Positions 6,856-16,161 of a stretch of DNA of 64,000 nt are shown here, one piece after another. Under the pieces are notes generated by a model. The model was given only the letters and a program-made list of their open reading frames with translations, had not been told where the DNA came from and did no database searches. How positions within the stretch are numbered: the stretch's first letter is position 1; every line of letters starts with the position of its first letter. Where the stretch lies: positions 124,001 to 188,000 of the forward strand of contig NZ_JAHCTA010000005.1 in the NCBI RefSeq assembly GCF_018474025.1, in the 5' to 3' direction. The stretch comes from Alteromonas oceanisediminis. Its GTDB lineage: Bacteria > Pseudomonadota > Gammaproteobacteria > Enterobacterales > Alteromonadaceae. The translations under genes and the position numbers were made by a program.

Positions 6856-7447
6856 AAGTGTTGGGTTCAATAGACTAGGCCGACACAAATCATTCTGCAC
6901 CACCAATCACGACCGCTGTGGTAATCGCTCCCAGAGCGATTGACTTTCCATGGCGCTTGCGTGGATTTCGCTTTTTCGTTTAAAGACTTCCATAGTATTT
7001 GCACATTCCACCGCGCGAATTATCGCACAATCGCTGTTTGATGATGGTCTTAACATCTGTCGGTCGTTACGAGCAAAAACCGACATGCCGGTCGTTCTGC
7101 CAACCGAGCGAGTATTTTACGTTGAAGTGGCAACACGGAATTGATTACACGCGTCTACGGCTCTGGGTATTTGTTTAAGGACAAAAGTTAGGGGTATAAG
7201 CTGTATTTCTCACCACGCGGCTAAAAAGTCAGATAGAAACAAACATTGCGTGTTGAGATGACGTGAATTTATTACACTGTACTTGTGCAGTTTTCACTCA
7301 AAATTATCAGCCTGTTTCCATTGAAATAATTATTTTTTAACGCGACAGACTAATTAAGCCCGCAACTGGCAAGGGGCGCATGTCTTGTTCGTTGGTTTGG
7401 CACACTTGAAGCATACTGAAAAACGAAATCAATATAAGGAGATCAGT
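6856..7447. other. 592-base intergenic region
   Basis: A hairpin AATCGCTC-CCA-GAGCGATT (6923-6941) follows the small hypothetical gene and may be a weak terminator, though it lacks a T run. The sigma-54-like element at 7397-7414 lies near the right end. A 64-codon frame at 6950-7144 has no ribosome site or recognisable content and was not accepted. The stretch around 7200-7360 is AT-rich and could hold an activator or IHF site, but I see no clear motif. Confidence 0.45.
7397..7414 (+). promoter_or_regulatory. sigma-54-like promoter for the DUF1328 gene
   Basis: TTGGCACACTTGAAGCAT has GG and GC exactly 10 bases apart. It shares the TTGAAGCAT right half with the element at 5983. It lies 34 bases before the ATG at 7448. 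Confidence 0.55.
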
Positions 7448-7609
7448 ATGTTACGTTGGGCAGTTATATTTTTAGTTATCGCATTGATTGCAGCCGTGAT
7501 GGGTTTTGGTGGCATCGCCGGATCTGCTGCGGGCATCGCAAAAATCATTTTTTTCGTATTCTTGGTGTTGCTGGTGATTTCACTGGTGATGGGTCGTCGC
7601 AAACCTTAG
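7448..7609 (+). CDS. DUF1328 small membrane protein (YtjA-like)
   Basis: The 53-residue product has two hydrophobic helices, [20 protein letters not shown] and [20 protein letters not shown], separated by a Gly-rich turn (GGIAGSA), and a basic MGRRKP tail. This is the DUF1328/YtjA pattern. The family is widespread in Proteobacteria, often stress-induced, with no assigned function. ATG 7448 has AAGGAGAT seven bases upstream; the longer frame from 7385 would read through the promoter element and was rejected. It is a monocistronic unit with a good terminator. Confidence 0.9.
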   Translation: MLRWAVIFLVIALIAAVMGFGGIAGSAAGIAKIIFFVFLVLLVISLVMGRRKP

Positions 7610-7633
7610 TCCAAGGCCTTAAATCATAGTTCG

Positions 7634-7659
7634 CGCCGCCACCCAGAGGCGGCGTTTTT
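7634..7659 (+). terminator. terminator of the DUF1328 gene
   Basis: CGCCGCC (7634-7640) and GGCGGCG (7648-7654) form a seven-pair GC stem with a 7-base loop, followed by TTTTT. Confidence 0.85.
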
Positions 7660-7783
7660 CCTTGCAATCTCGTACCTAATAATTATTCCTATACTTCACT
7701 CAGTCATTTGAGGAGCTAGGGTGAGTGGGTATTTGATGGTGGTTGTTGGCAATATCACAGCGATGAACTAATTGGTTAAAACC

Positions 7784-7803
7784 ACGGGCTCAAATGAGCC
7801 CGT
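7784..7803 (-). terminator. palindromic terminator after the S9 peptidase gene
   Basis: ACGGGCTCAAATGAGCCCGT is a nine-pair hairpin. Read on the minus strand it lies 16 bases after the peptidase stop and is followed by GGTTTTAACC. Confidence 0.6.
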
Positions 7804-7819
7804 TTGTATTTACTTGAAT

Positions 7820-9901
7820 CTAGTCGGCGCTACCGTCATCGTCATTTTCGGTAGGCGCTTCGTCATCAGACTTCAACCGCTCAGCCATTCCTAAATCAAA
7901 ATCCGGCATTGGCGTTTGTCGACTGGCCCCGTCTGCTAAGTAAGTATCCATCCAACGCATCAAGCGCAATGCATAATCATACTGTGCTGCCGCTTTGCGA
8001 TTTCCGTGACCTTCCCCAGGGTAAAACACCAGACGTACAGGAGTTTCCGTGCGCACTTTCATGGCACGGAATAATTCCATGGACTGGCTCGGGTGAACGC
8101 GAGTGTCTTCTTCGCCATGCATGATCAACGTAGGCGTTTTACTCTTGCCCGCATGAAAAATCGGAGAGCGCTCGATCAGATTCATCCAATTATCTTCCCA
8201 CGGCCATTTGAGTGAATGCACAAGGTGCATTTCATTTGGAATGTCGCTGGTACCAAACTTAGATACCTGATTGGATATACCGACAAACGCCACGGCTGCG
8301 GCAAAGTGTTCGGTCAGCGCAGTTGCGCCCCACATAGAAGCATACCCACCGTATGAACCTCCGGTGATGCCAACCCGATCTTTATTGATAATGCCGGCAT
8401 CAGCCAATGCGTTAACACCGTCTACAAGATCATTAAATTCCTTACCGGCGTAGTCGTCCTGATGTTGCTTAGCAAAGGCAACACCACGACCGGTTGAGCC
8501 GCGGTAGTTAGGGTAAAACACCGCGTAACCGTCAGCGGCAGCAAATTGCGCTGGCGTGGAGTACCCGGTTAACCAACCGTCACTGTAATGTGCTTCAGGA
8601 CCACCATGCACCGTGAGTATCAGCGGCCAGCCACCTGCTGGTTTGTTGCCATTGGGTGTGACTAACAGACCCTCGACTTTTTCACCGTCGCGCGCTTTGT
8701 AGGTAAAAGTACTTTGTTCAGCCAGCTCAATATCGCTCAACCACGCGTTGTGATTGGTAAGCTGAGTCACTTTGCGACTCTCTAGTTCGAAAACTTCTCT
8801 CGGATGGTCAGGGGCGTCTGCGATAAAGCGGATCTCGCCTTTTCCGACGTCAGCGCTACGTACAACGATATCATCGGGCGTGTTATAGGTTTTTTTGATG
8901 TCACCATTTTTGGCGTATAGCACGACTGCGCTCTCTACGCCGCGGTGTGCAACCGCTAACAAATCTTTACCCAACCAGTCGACATCAACGATGTGTTGCT
9001 GCGCGTCTGGAGTCAGTTGCGCGAAGCTACCTTTATCGACGTCGGCAAGCATAAGCACACCATCAGAGGTGTCGTGAATGTCAGTGCCACCTAAAAACGC
9101 GATGTAGTCGCCCTTGTCAGATAGCTCAAATGTCCCCAATTTGCCCGGCACGTCAATGCGCGTTTTAACGTCGCTGGAATTCACATCCATCACAACGAGG
9201 TCGCGCAGCATGTAATAATCATCAATTAAGTTGGTTGGAGCAACTGCGGCAACAATCGTCGAGCCGTCGCTGGATAAGTCAAAGCTACTGACCTCGCCGT
9301 CGCCTAACACTTTGACGGGTTTAGCATCTTCAGTGGAGAGATCCACTGACCATAAGCTGGCAAGACGAGTGTCTTCTTCGTAGGCTCTAGCTTTAAATCC
9401 TTTTTTGCTTAAGTCTTCTTTATCGTACTTGGGCTTGGCAACGAAGTACAACGTGTTGCCGTCATTTGAAACTGCGTAATCACCAATGCTGGTTTCGTAG
9501 GAATATTGTTTTTGAGCCTCACCACCGCTCATTGAGATTGCATACAGTGAAGTATGCTTGTCGTCGTCACGCTTGCTGCGAAAATAAAGTGTTTTACCGT
9601 CAGCACTGAAAGACAGGCCTGAAACGCTGCCTTTGCCGGTGACAAAAGCGACCGGTTTGCTATTTTTGCCGATCACGTAAAGGTGCGTATCAGCACTTCC
9701 GTCTTCATCGCCGGCCACCATGTCGCGCGGCTGCGTTAGCGTATAGGCTGTGCGCTCACCGTCAGAGGATACGGTCACATTGCCAGCGTTGTGCAATTGG
9801 GGTAGGTGCTCAATTTCAAAGGTCGCTGCGTTCACTGTTCCGGTCGTCGCTAGCATCACTGAGCCAGCTAAAATAGACTGGTGGAAAGGCTTTTTAAGCA
9901 T
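7820..9901 (-). CDS. secreted S9-family prolyl oligopeptidase-like peptidase
   Basis: The 693-residue protein begins with a signal peptide (MLKKPFHQSILAGSVMLATTGTVNA), so it is periplasmic or exported. Residues 30-400 read as a beta-propeller with repeated blade phrases such as LSSDGSTIVAAVAP. The C-terminal alpha/beta hydrolase has HGGPEAHYSDGW, the nucleophile elbow GGSYGGYAS (Ser near 515), Asp in GEEDTRVH (near 599) and His in GEGHGNRK (near 631). That gives a complete Ser-Asp-His triad. Such enzymes cleave short peptides, as dipeptidyl or acylaminoacyl peptidases. The tail is strongly acidic (EAPTENDDDGSAD). It is a single-gene unit; the exact cleavage specificity cannot be read. Confidence 0.9.
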   Translation of the reverse strand: MLKKPFHQSILAGSVMLATTGTVNAATFEIEHLPQLHNAGNVTVSSDGERTAYTLTQPRDMVAGDEDGSADTHLYVIGKNSKPVAFVTGKGSVSGLSFSADGKTLYFRSKRDDDKHTSLYAISMSGGEAQKQYSYETSIGDYAVSNDGNTLYFVAKPKYDKEDLSKKGFKARAYEEDTRLASLWSVDLSTEDAKPVKVLGDGEVSSFDLSSDGSTIVAAVAPTNLIDDYYMLRDLVVMDVNSSDVKTRIDVPGKLGTFELSDKGDYIAFLGGTDIHDTSDGVLMLADVDKGSFAQLTPDAQQHIVDVDWLGKDLLAVAHRGVESAVVLYAKNGDIKKTYNTPDDIVVRSADVGKGEIRFIADAPDHPREVFELESRKVTQLTNHNAWLSDIELAEQSTFTYKARDGEKVEGLLVTPNGNKPAGGWPLILTVHGGPEAHYSDGWLTGYSTPAQFAAADGYAVFYPNYRGSTGRGVAFAKQHQDDYAGKEFNDLVDGVNALADAGIINKDRVGITGGSYGGYASMWGATALTEHFAAAVAFVGISNQVSKFGTSDIPNEMHLVHSLKWPWEDNWMNLIERSPIFHAGKSKTPTLIMHGEEDTRVHPSQSMELFRAMKVRTETPVRLVFYPGEGHGNRKAAAQYDYALRLMRWMDTYLADGASRQTPMPDFDLGMAERLKSDDEAPTENDDDGSAD

Positions 9902-10115
9902 AAACGTTTCTCCATCGTTTTTTGTTTTTCATTCACAGAGTTCTACACGATAGAGGATTAAAAACTGTTCATCGATGTTTTTAGCCTGTTTTTTTCTAAC
10001 GCGAGCGTGGTTGAAAGTTGACAGTGACGCGTAAACAACGCGATTCTTATGTGGGAAAACATCGACATCAGCAGCGCTACTCAGCGTTGGCGAACAATGA
10101 AGAGGGGTATCTTCA

Positions 10116-10847
10116 GTGATTAATTTCTTTAAGTACATGCTCAGAGATACTTGGCAGTTAATGGCTTTTTTCACAATCGCGCTCGCCGGTTGGGGGTTTA
10201 TTGAGCTTGCTGCGTTGGTTACTGCAGAAACGACCTTGACGATAGATAATCGCGTTGTGCTGATGTTTAGGAATGAATACGACTTATCCGACCCCCTCGG
10301 ACCACACTGGGTGGAAGAGTTGATGCGCGACATTACAGCGTTGGGTGGCGTTGGCATTCTGGTATTGGTCACACTGGCGTCAACCCTTGCGCTTGTGCTG
10401 GTACGTAAACCTAAAGCAGCCGCAATGGTAATCATAGGCATTGCCACCGGCATGGCATTGAGTTTTTCACTGAAGTACGGGTTTAGCCGCCCTCGACCCG
10501 AATTGGTTCCGCACGGAAGTTACGTTTACACCAGTAGCTTTCCGAGCGGTCACGCCATGATGTCAGCGCTTGTTTATTTTACCATTGCGGGTTTGTTGGC
10601 TGTACAACAGACCGCTCGGCGGATGCGAACGTTCTGTTTTGCAATTGCTGCCCTACTGACGATTTCCATCGGCATCAGTCGAGTTTACTTAGGGGTGCAC
10701 TATCCGTCAGATGTCGTCGCTGGCTGGTTAGTTGGTTGTGCTTGGGCGCTACTCATCTACATTATTTACCGTTGGCGACAGCTAAAGAAGCTGCGGAAAT
10801 TGGTCAATCCGCAGGCCCTGAGTCTTGAGATTGGAAAGCACCGCTAG
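10116..10847 (+). CDS. PAP2-family membrane phosphatase
   Basis: This is a 243-residue integral membrane protein with about six hydrophobic segments. It starts at GTG 10116 (GAGGGG nine bases upstream). The three PAP2 motifs are intact: KYGFSRPRPE, PSGHAMMS and SRVYLGVHYPSDVVAGW, which give the catalytic histidines and the phosphate-binding Lys/Arg. Members hydrolyse undecaprenyl pyrophosphate, phosphatidylglycerol phosphate or other lipid phosphates on the periplasmic face. Substrate choice is not predictable here. It converges with the MipA/OmpV gene, with which it shares a terminator. Confidence 0.9.
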   Translation: MINFFKYMLRDTWQLMAFFTIALAGWGFIELAALVTAETTLTIDNRVVLMFRNEYDLSDPLGPHWVEELMRDITALGGVGILVLVTLASTLALVLVRKPKAAAMVIIGIATGMALSFSLKYGFSRPRPELVPHGSYVYTSSFPSGHAMMSALVYFTIAGLLAVQQTARRMRTFCFAIAALLTISIGISRVYLGVHYPSDVVAGWLVGCAWALLIYIIYRWRQLKKLRKLVNPQALSLEIGKHR

Positions 10848-10848
10848 C

Positions 10849-10872
10849 AGCAACGTTACCACGTTGCTTTTT
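10849..10872 (+). terminator. terminator of the PAP2 gene
   Basis: AGCAACGT (10849-10856), loop TACC, ACGTTGCT (10861-10868), then TTTT. The right arm lies inside the last codons of the convergent MipA/OmpV gene. Confidence 0.75.
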
Positions 10873-11770
10873 CCGAACTTTGATATAGCCGCCAGACAAA
10901 GCCTAAACCAACACTGTAGGTTATCTCTTCTTCAAACAATGGGCTGCTTTCATTGGCTGAACCTTGATGGAACTGGACTGAGCCACCCACAAAGCCGCGA
11001 ATTTTAGGGTGAATCGGAAACGACACACCGACGGACACTTCTGTGCCGAGATACCCTGATTGTGCATCGTAGGCAGGTCGTGTAGCGGTGACAAAAGGTT
11101 CATCAACTTGATAAAAATAATCGTGCAATCGCTCGGTCGCAAAAATCGCACTTAACGACACGTTGAGTCCGGTATCTTTGAAGAGTACGCCTCGTTGCTG
11201 ATAGGTCAGCGCGGGCTCGACAAGAAAGCCGCGATCATCCAATGATGAAAAGTCAGTAGAAAAGACCGCTATGGTTTGCAGGCGGGCGTTTAAGCGACCG
11301 TTGCCACCGTCGGCAAAACGAAAGTCTTTCACGCGATATATGAGTTGCGACCCAATCTCGAACAGAAAATCCAGCTCAGGCATTCCTGCACGAGCGGAAT
11401 TATCATCGGTATCCGCTGCAAAAGCGCCACCGAAAGACAGGTCAAGCTCGAAATCACTGTCTTCTAACACCACAGCACGAGCACCGTTACCGCCACCAAC
11501 ACGAAAAACGTCGCCACGGTAAACCACATAAGGGCTAGCCAGTGCAATCGAATTACGCTCGCTTGATGCGGGGTAGTTAGGCACTTCGATAAAGCCACCG
11601 CCCACACCGAACTCCCATAAGGGCTGCGCTTCATCAAGGGCTTCGAAACCAGTCAAGCTGCGGTCGGGAGACTCCTCTGGAGTTGATTCGGCGGTGTTTG
11701 CAACGACATCGCTGCTGGCGCACAAACAGGCCAAGAGCATCGTGAGATAAACAATAGTTTTGACAGGCAT
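10856..11770 (-). CDS. MipA/OmpV-family outer-membrane protein
   Basis: The 304-residue protein has a signal peptide (VYLTMLLACLCASSDVVA) and then a beta-barrel pattern of alternating residues. Family phrases are visible: WEFGVGGGFIEVPNYPASSERN followed by PYVVYRGDVFRVGG near residues 50-95, and the closing YSVGLGFVWRLY strand. OmpV/MipA proteins are outer-membrane barrels; MipA was described as a scaffold for murein enzymes, but most relatives have no assigned role. It is divergent from the RND efflux genes (216-base gap), so a shared envelope-stress control is possible but unproved. Confidence 0.85.
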   Translation of the reverse strand: MPVKTIVYLTMLLACLCASSDVVANTAESTPEESPDRSLTGFEALDEAQPLWEFGVGGGFIEVPNYPASSERNSIALASPYVVYRGDVFRVGGGNGARAVVLEDSDFELDLSFGGAFAADTDDNSARAGMPELDFLFEIGSQLIYRVKDFRFADGGNGRLNARLQTIAVFSTDFSSLDDRGFLVEPALTYQQRGVLFKDTGLNVSLSAIFATERLHDYFYQVDEPFVTATRPAYDAQSGYLGTEVSVGVSFPIHPKIRGFVGGSVQFHQGSANESSPLFEEEITYSVGLGFVWRLYQSSEKATW

Positions 11771-11986
11771 TACGCCGTTCCTAGCATAAAATCAATTAGA
11801 ATGTGTTAAGTGTACGCCCGAAGATGACAAAAGGATGAACAATCACGAACAAAGTGGTTTCTTGGGCGTTGAGATTGACAGTCTCCGTCAATAGCCCGAT
11901 TTTCTCGATGAATAGCGCGTACGAGAATGATCATCACGTTACGCTAACGCGTAATACTCACACTCATTCAATCGCGGGGAATTATC

Positions 11987-13063
11987 GTGCGGCTGCAGAA
12001 TTCGTCTTTTACTCACTATGCTGCCTTTATCATCAGTGTGCTTGTTTTTACGTCATCAACAGCCTCGGCTCAATGGAGCGGGGACAGTGCAGCGGCAGTG
12101 CTGGTTGAGCCCGTGACGTTTGAGACCATTGAAACTAAAGTCGAAGCGGTGGGTACGGCGGAGGCGCTAAAGTCAGTGGTACTATTTCCGGCAGTAGCCG
12201 ATCGCGTCATTGCCGTTAATTTCGCTCCCGGTCAATCTGTCAAGCAAGGGGACGTGCTGTTGGCACTGGATGCTCGGCGGCAGAAAGTCGCGTTAGCACG
12301 TGCTGAAATTGAGCTTGCTGATACGCAGCGTACTTACCAGCGTCTTAAAGACAGCCTCAACGAAGGTGCAGTGGCGCAAAGCGCGTTAGATGATGCCAAG
12401 ACACTGCGAGACCTAGCCCAAGTTGCATTGAATGAAGCGAAAGCAGATTTGGAAGACCGGTTTTTGATTGCCCCTTTTGACGGCGTTGTTGGCCTCACCG
12501 ATGTTGAAGTTGGCGATAGGATCACGGTACAAACCGCTGTGACAACGATTGACCAGCGCGACAAGATGCTGGTTAATTTCAGAGCCCCCGAATCTGCGCT
12601 GCAAGTGTTGCTGAACAAGCCTGCAGTCACGCTTCAGCCATGGTCGAACCGCGCCAAAACTATCAGTGCATCAATCGCAGAGGTTGATTCTCGCATTAAC
12701 GATGCAGACCGCACACTACGCGCCCGGGCCTTACTGGACAATCAGCATGATAACTATCGGCCCGGCATGAGTTTTCGGGTGAGTTTAACTCTGTTAGGTG
12801 AGCGCTATGCTGCAATCCCTGAAGCCGCCTTATTATGGGGGGCAGCGGGTGCTTACGTGTGGAAATCCGTTGATGGCAAAGCGACAAAGGTGCCGGTTGA
12901 AGTCAAGCAGCGTTTGCGCGGACGAATTTTGGTGGATGGCGATTTGGCCGAGGGTGAAACCTTAATCGCAGAAGGCGTGCAGCGTTTACGCTCGGGACAA
13001 GCGGTTACCTTCGATGGCGCGCAATTGGCGATTAAGCAGACAACCAGCGGGGCACAAGGATGA
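11987..13063 (+). CDS. RND efflux periplasmic adaptor (membrane-fusion protein)
   Basis: The 358-residue protein starts at GTG 11987 behind GGGGA and has a signal peptide ending near STASAQ. The lipoyl-like half motif (GTAEALKSVVLFPAVADRV, then GQSVKQGDVLLALD) precedes a short helical hairpin (about residues 100-150, QRTYQRLKDSLNEGAVAQ) and the second lipoyl half (FLIAPFDGVVGLTDVEVGDRI). Barrel domains complete it. It links the inner-membrane pump to an outer-membrane channel. Its stop overlaps the pump start by four bases (ATGA), so the two are translationally coupled. No TolC-type gene is nearby, so a channel encoded elsewhere is needed. Confidence 0.92.
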   Translation: MRLQNSSFTHYAAFIISVLVFTSSTASAQWSGDSAAAVLVEPVTFETIETKVEAVGTAEALKSVVLFPAVADRVIAVNFAPGQSVKQGDVLLALDARRQKVALARAEIELADTQRTYQRLKDSLNEGAVAQSALDDAKTLRDLAQVALNEAKADLEDRFLIAPFDGVVGLTDVEVGDRITVQTAVTTIDQRDKMLVNFRAPESALQVLLNKPAVTLQPWSNRAKTISASIAEVDSRINDADRTLRARALLDNQHDNYRPGMSFRVSLTLLGERYAAIPEAALLWGAAGAYVWKSVDGKATKVPVEVKQRLRGRILVDGDLAEGETLIAEGVQRLRSGQAVTFDGAQLAIKQTTSGAQG

Positions 13064-16000
13064 AGTCTGCACCTGTGTTAGGTGATTTGCCGTCGCTGTC
13101 TATTCGCCGCCCGGCGCTGATCATTGTGGTGAATTTGCTGATTATCATCGCGGGTTTTGCTGCGGTGAATGGATTAGAGGTGCGAGAGTTACCGGATGTC
13201 GACCGACCTATCGTCACCGTCAGTGCAAGTTATCCCGGCGGGTCACCCGAAACAGTAGATGCGGAAATCACAAGTCGTTTGGAAGGCGCTGTAGCGCGAG
13301 TGAGTGGAGTAAAATCTATTCGCGCTCAGAGTGAGGAAGGGTCATCCCGTATACGTGTGGAGTTTCGTCCCGGCATTGATTTAGAAGATGCGGCCAATGA
13401 AACACGAGAGTCCATCAGTCGCGTTCAACGAGAGCTACCCGACGGGGTTGAGCAATTGTCGATTATCAAGGCGGATAACGATGCGCAGTCGGTAGTGAAT
13501 ATCGCAGTGGCAAGCGACTCACTGACTTTAGAGAGCTTAACCGAACGCGTTGAAACCGACCTTGCCCCGTTATTTTTGAGCATTCCGGGTGTTGCGGATG
13601 TGCGTTTAGATGGTGACCGAGAGCGCGTGTTGCGTGTCAGTGTCGATCCGCTGCGCCTCACCAGTTTTGGGCTGTCGATGACCGACGTTGCAAACGCACT
13701 GTCACTGGCTCCGTTTGATGTTCCTGCGGGTAGTTTGCGCTCCAGCGACCAGCAATTAATTGTTCGAGCCGATGCGACATCGGTCACCGCGGCAGATGTT
13801 GAAGATATTGTCGTGCGCGGAGAAACCCGTATTGGCGATGTAGCAAACGTGTATTTTGGGCCGGCCGATCCGCGCAGCTATGTGCGCTTAAACGGCGTCC
13901 CTGTCATCGGTGTGGGTATCATTCGACAAGCGAAATCAAACACCATAGAAATATCCGATGAAGTGTTAACTATGGTTGAGTCGCTGGATACACGTTTTCC
14001 GGATATGACGCTCACCGTTACTTCAGATGATGCTGAGTTTATTCGTGACTCGGTTCAGGAAGTGATGATTTCACTGTCGCTGACAGTGCTTTTGGTTATT
14101 CTCACGTTGTGGGTATTTATCGGGTCTTTGCGCAGTACATTCATTCCGGCATTTTCAATCCCGGTATCGCTTATTGGTGCACTCGGCGTGATGTGGGCGT
14201 TGGGATTCTCAATCAATATTCTCACCTTACTTGCGCTGGTGCTTGCTACGGGGCTGATTGTAGATGATGCTATTGTTGTCTCAGAGAATATTCAACGCCG
14301 CCGCTCAATGGGCTTGGGCCCGCGTGCGGCGGCTGTGCTAGGCACCCGCGAGGTCTTTTTTGCCGTTGTGGCAACCACGGCGGTATTGGCGGCGGTATTT
14401 ATTCCCATCGCTTTTTTACCGTCCACAGCGGGGCGTTTATTTCGTGAGTTTGGCGGCGTGCTCGCCGGTGCGGTGATTATTTCATCGTTTGTTGCTTTGT
14501 CATTGGTCCCTGCCCTGACGGCTCGACTGCCACTGAAAACTAAACGCACCGGGGTGTTCGATAAAACCTTCGCCGCATTTGGGCGATTTTGTCTGCGTTT
14601 TTACCATCGTTCATTGTCCATGGCGCTTCGGTATGCATGGCTGGTGGTTGTTCTCAGCTTACTCGCTGCTGGCGGGGCGGGTTGGTTGTACAAACAGATT
14701 GATAACGAATTACTCCCCCCAGAAGATCGCGGTTCGGTACGTGTCTTTGCCCGCGGGCCTGATGGTGTCGGCATTAACTTCATGGACCGCCAAGCCCTGC
14801 AAATGGAACAACAACTGATGCCCTTTGTGGATTCTGGTGCGGTAGAAAGTATCTATACGATAGTCGGCCGATGGGACCCAAACATCGTATTTATCACCGT
14901 CCCATTAGCGCATTGGGATGATCGTGATACGAGCCAGCAAGACATGATTGAACAGTTACGTCCGGCGCTGGATGGGATTCCGGGCGCTCCGGGCCGAGCA
15001 TTTGGCTCTAACAGTCTGAATTTACGTGGTCAGGGCGGCGGGCTCGAACTGGCGCTGACAGGCTCAGATTACGCAACAATCTATGCGGCAGCACAAGATT
15101 TCAGCGCGCTAATTGAAGGTGAGCTGCCTGAGCTGGGTAGCGTTCGTATTTCTTACCAACCCACTCAGCCACAACTTCGTGTCAATATCGACAGACGCCG
15201 CGCGGAAGAGTTGGGCGTGCCGTTTAGCGATATCAGTCGTACGTTGCGAGCCGCGATTAATGGTGATGATATCGCTGATCTTAACGTGGGCGACCAATCC
15301 ATTCCTATCATTTTACAGTCAAGCAACCGAGGTACGAGTGCGCCAGCCGATCTTACCAATCTCTTTGTTGCCTCAAATGAGGGGAGTTTAGTGCCGCTGT
15401 CTAGCATCGCGTATTTAAGTGAGGAGGGCGTCGCAGCCGAGCTTGAACGTCACGCCCAGCGTCGCGCCATCGAACTGGAAATGGAGTTGCCTGAAGGCGT
15501 AACTATCCAAACGGCGGTAGAATCGCTGCGTGCACTTGCGCAACAGTCGCTACCCGATGGTATCGGGCTCGTGTTTTTAGGTGAGGCACAAACGTTTGAA
15601 GAGACTTCTCAGCAAGTTATGCTGACCTATGTCCTGGCGTTTGTGATTGTATTGTTGGTGTTGGCAGCCCAGTTTGAAAGCGTCAATAGCGCGGTAGTTG
15701 TCATGCTGACAGTTCCTTTTGGTATTGCGGCAGCAATTTATGCGCTATTTCTAACCGGTACGTCTATCAACGTGTATTCGCAAATTGGATTGGTGATGCT
15801 TATCGGTTTGCTGGCGAAAAATTCCATTTTGCTGGTGGAATTTGCCGACCAATTACGCGACCGCGGCGAATCCGTGTATGACGCCGTTGTGAAAGCCGGT
15901 GAAGTTCGTTTGCGTCCGATTATGATGACGTTAATGTCGACTATTTTAGGTGGTTTACCCCTTATTCTGTCTACGGGGGCAGGCGCTGAATCACGCAACG

Positions 16001-16161
16001 CGATTGGCTGGGTAGTTTTTGGTGGGTTGGGCTTTGCTGTGGTATTTACCTTGTACCTAACACCAGTGCTTTATCTTGCCTTGGCGCGCTTTAGCAAACC
16101 TCGTGCGAACGAGGAGCGCCAACTGGAAAAAGAATTAGAAGACGCTTCTACGACGCATTAA
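13060..16161 (+). CDS. RND efflux pump, HAE1-like inner-membrane transporter
   Basis: The 1033-residue protein has the full RND layout: TM1, a large periplasmic loop, TM2-6, TM7, a second loop, and TM8-12. The proton-relay aspartates sit in TM4 as Asp402-Asp403 (GLIVDDAIVV). The repeat halves begin with SIRRPALIIVVNLL and YAWLVVVLSLL. HAE1 pumps export hydrophobic and amphiphilic compounds in exchange for protons; the substrate range is not readable. It is coupled to the adaptor gene and its stop overlaps that of the convergent TPR-like gene by four bases. Confidence 0.93.
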   Translation: MKSAPVLGDLPSLSIRRPALIIVVNLLIIIAGFAAVNGLEVRELPDVDRPIVTVSASYPGGSPETVDAEITSRLEGAVARVSGVKSIRAQSEEGSSRIRVEFRPGIDLEDAANETRESISRVQRELPDGVEQLSIIKADNDAQSVVNIAVASDSLTLESLTERVETDLAPLFLSIPGVADVRLDGDRERVLRVSVDPLRLTSFGLSMTDVANALSLAPFDVPAGSLRSSDQQLIVRADATSVTAADVEDIVVRGETRIGDVANVYFGPADPRSYVRLNGVPVIGVGIIRQAKSNTIEISDEVLTMVESLDTRFPDMTLTVTSDDAEFIRDSVQEVMISLSLTVLLVILTLWVFIGSLRSTFIPAFSIPVSLIGALGVMWALGFSINILTLLALVLATGLIVDDAIVVSENIQRRRSMGLGPRAAAVLGTREVFFAVVATTAVLAAVFIPIAFLPSTAGRLFREFGGVLAGAVIISSFVALSLVPALTARLPLKTKRTGVFDKTFAAFGRFCLRFYHRSLSMALRYAWLVVVLSLLAAGGAGWLYKQIDNELLPPEDRGSVRVFARGPDGVGINFMDRQALQMEQQLMPFVDSGAVESIYTIVGRWDPNIVFITVPLAHWDDRDTSQQDMIEQLRPALDGIPGAPGRAFGSNSLNLRGQGGGLELALTGSDYATIYAAAQDFSALIEGELPELGSVRISYQPTQPQLRVNIDRRRAEELGVPFSDISRTLRAAINGDDIADLNVGDQSIPIILQSSNRGTSAPADLTNLFVASNEGSLVPLSSIAYLSEEGVAAELERHAQRRAIELEMELPEGVTIQTAVESLRALAQQSLPDGIGLVFLGEAQTFEETSQQVMLTYVLAFVIVLLVLAAQFESVNSAVVVMLTVPFGIAAAIYALFLTGTSINVYSQIGLVMLIGLLAKNSILLVEFADQLRDRGESVYDAVVKAGEVRLRPIMMTLMSTILGGLPLILSTGAGAESRNAIGWVVFGGLGFAVVFTLYLTPVLYLALARFSKPRANEERQLEKELEDASTTH

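Noticed and set aside
6950-7144. 64-codon frame between the small hypothetical gene and the DUF1328 gene
   Set aside because: No ribosome site, no recognisable domain, and no continuity with neighbouring transcripts.
9929-10453. 174-codon minus-strand frame opposite the PAP2 gene
   Set aside because: The PAP2 motifs on the plus strand are intact; the antisense frame is a shadow.
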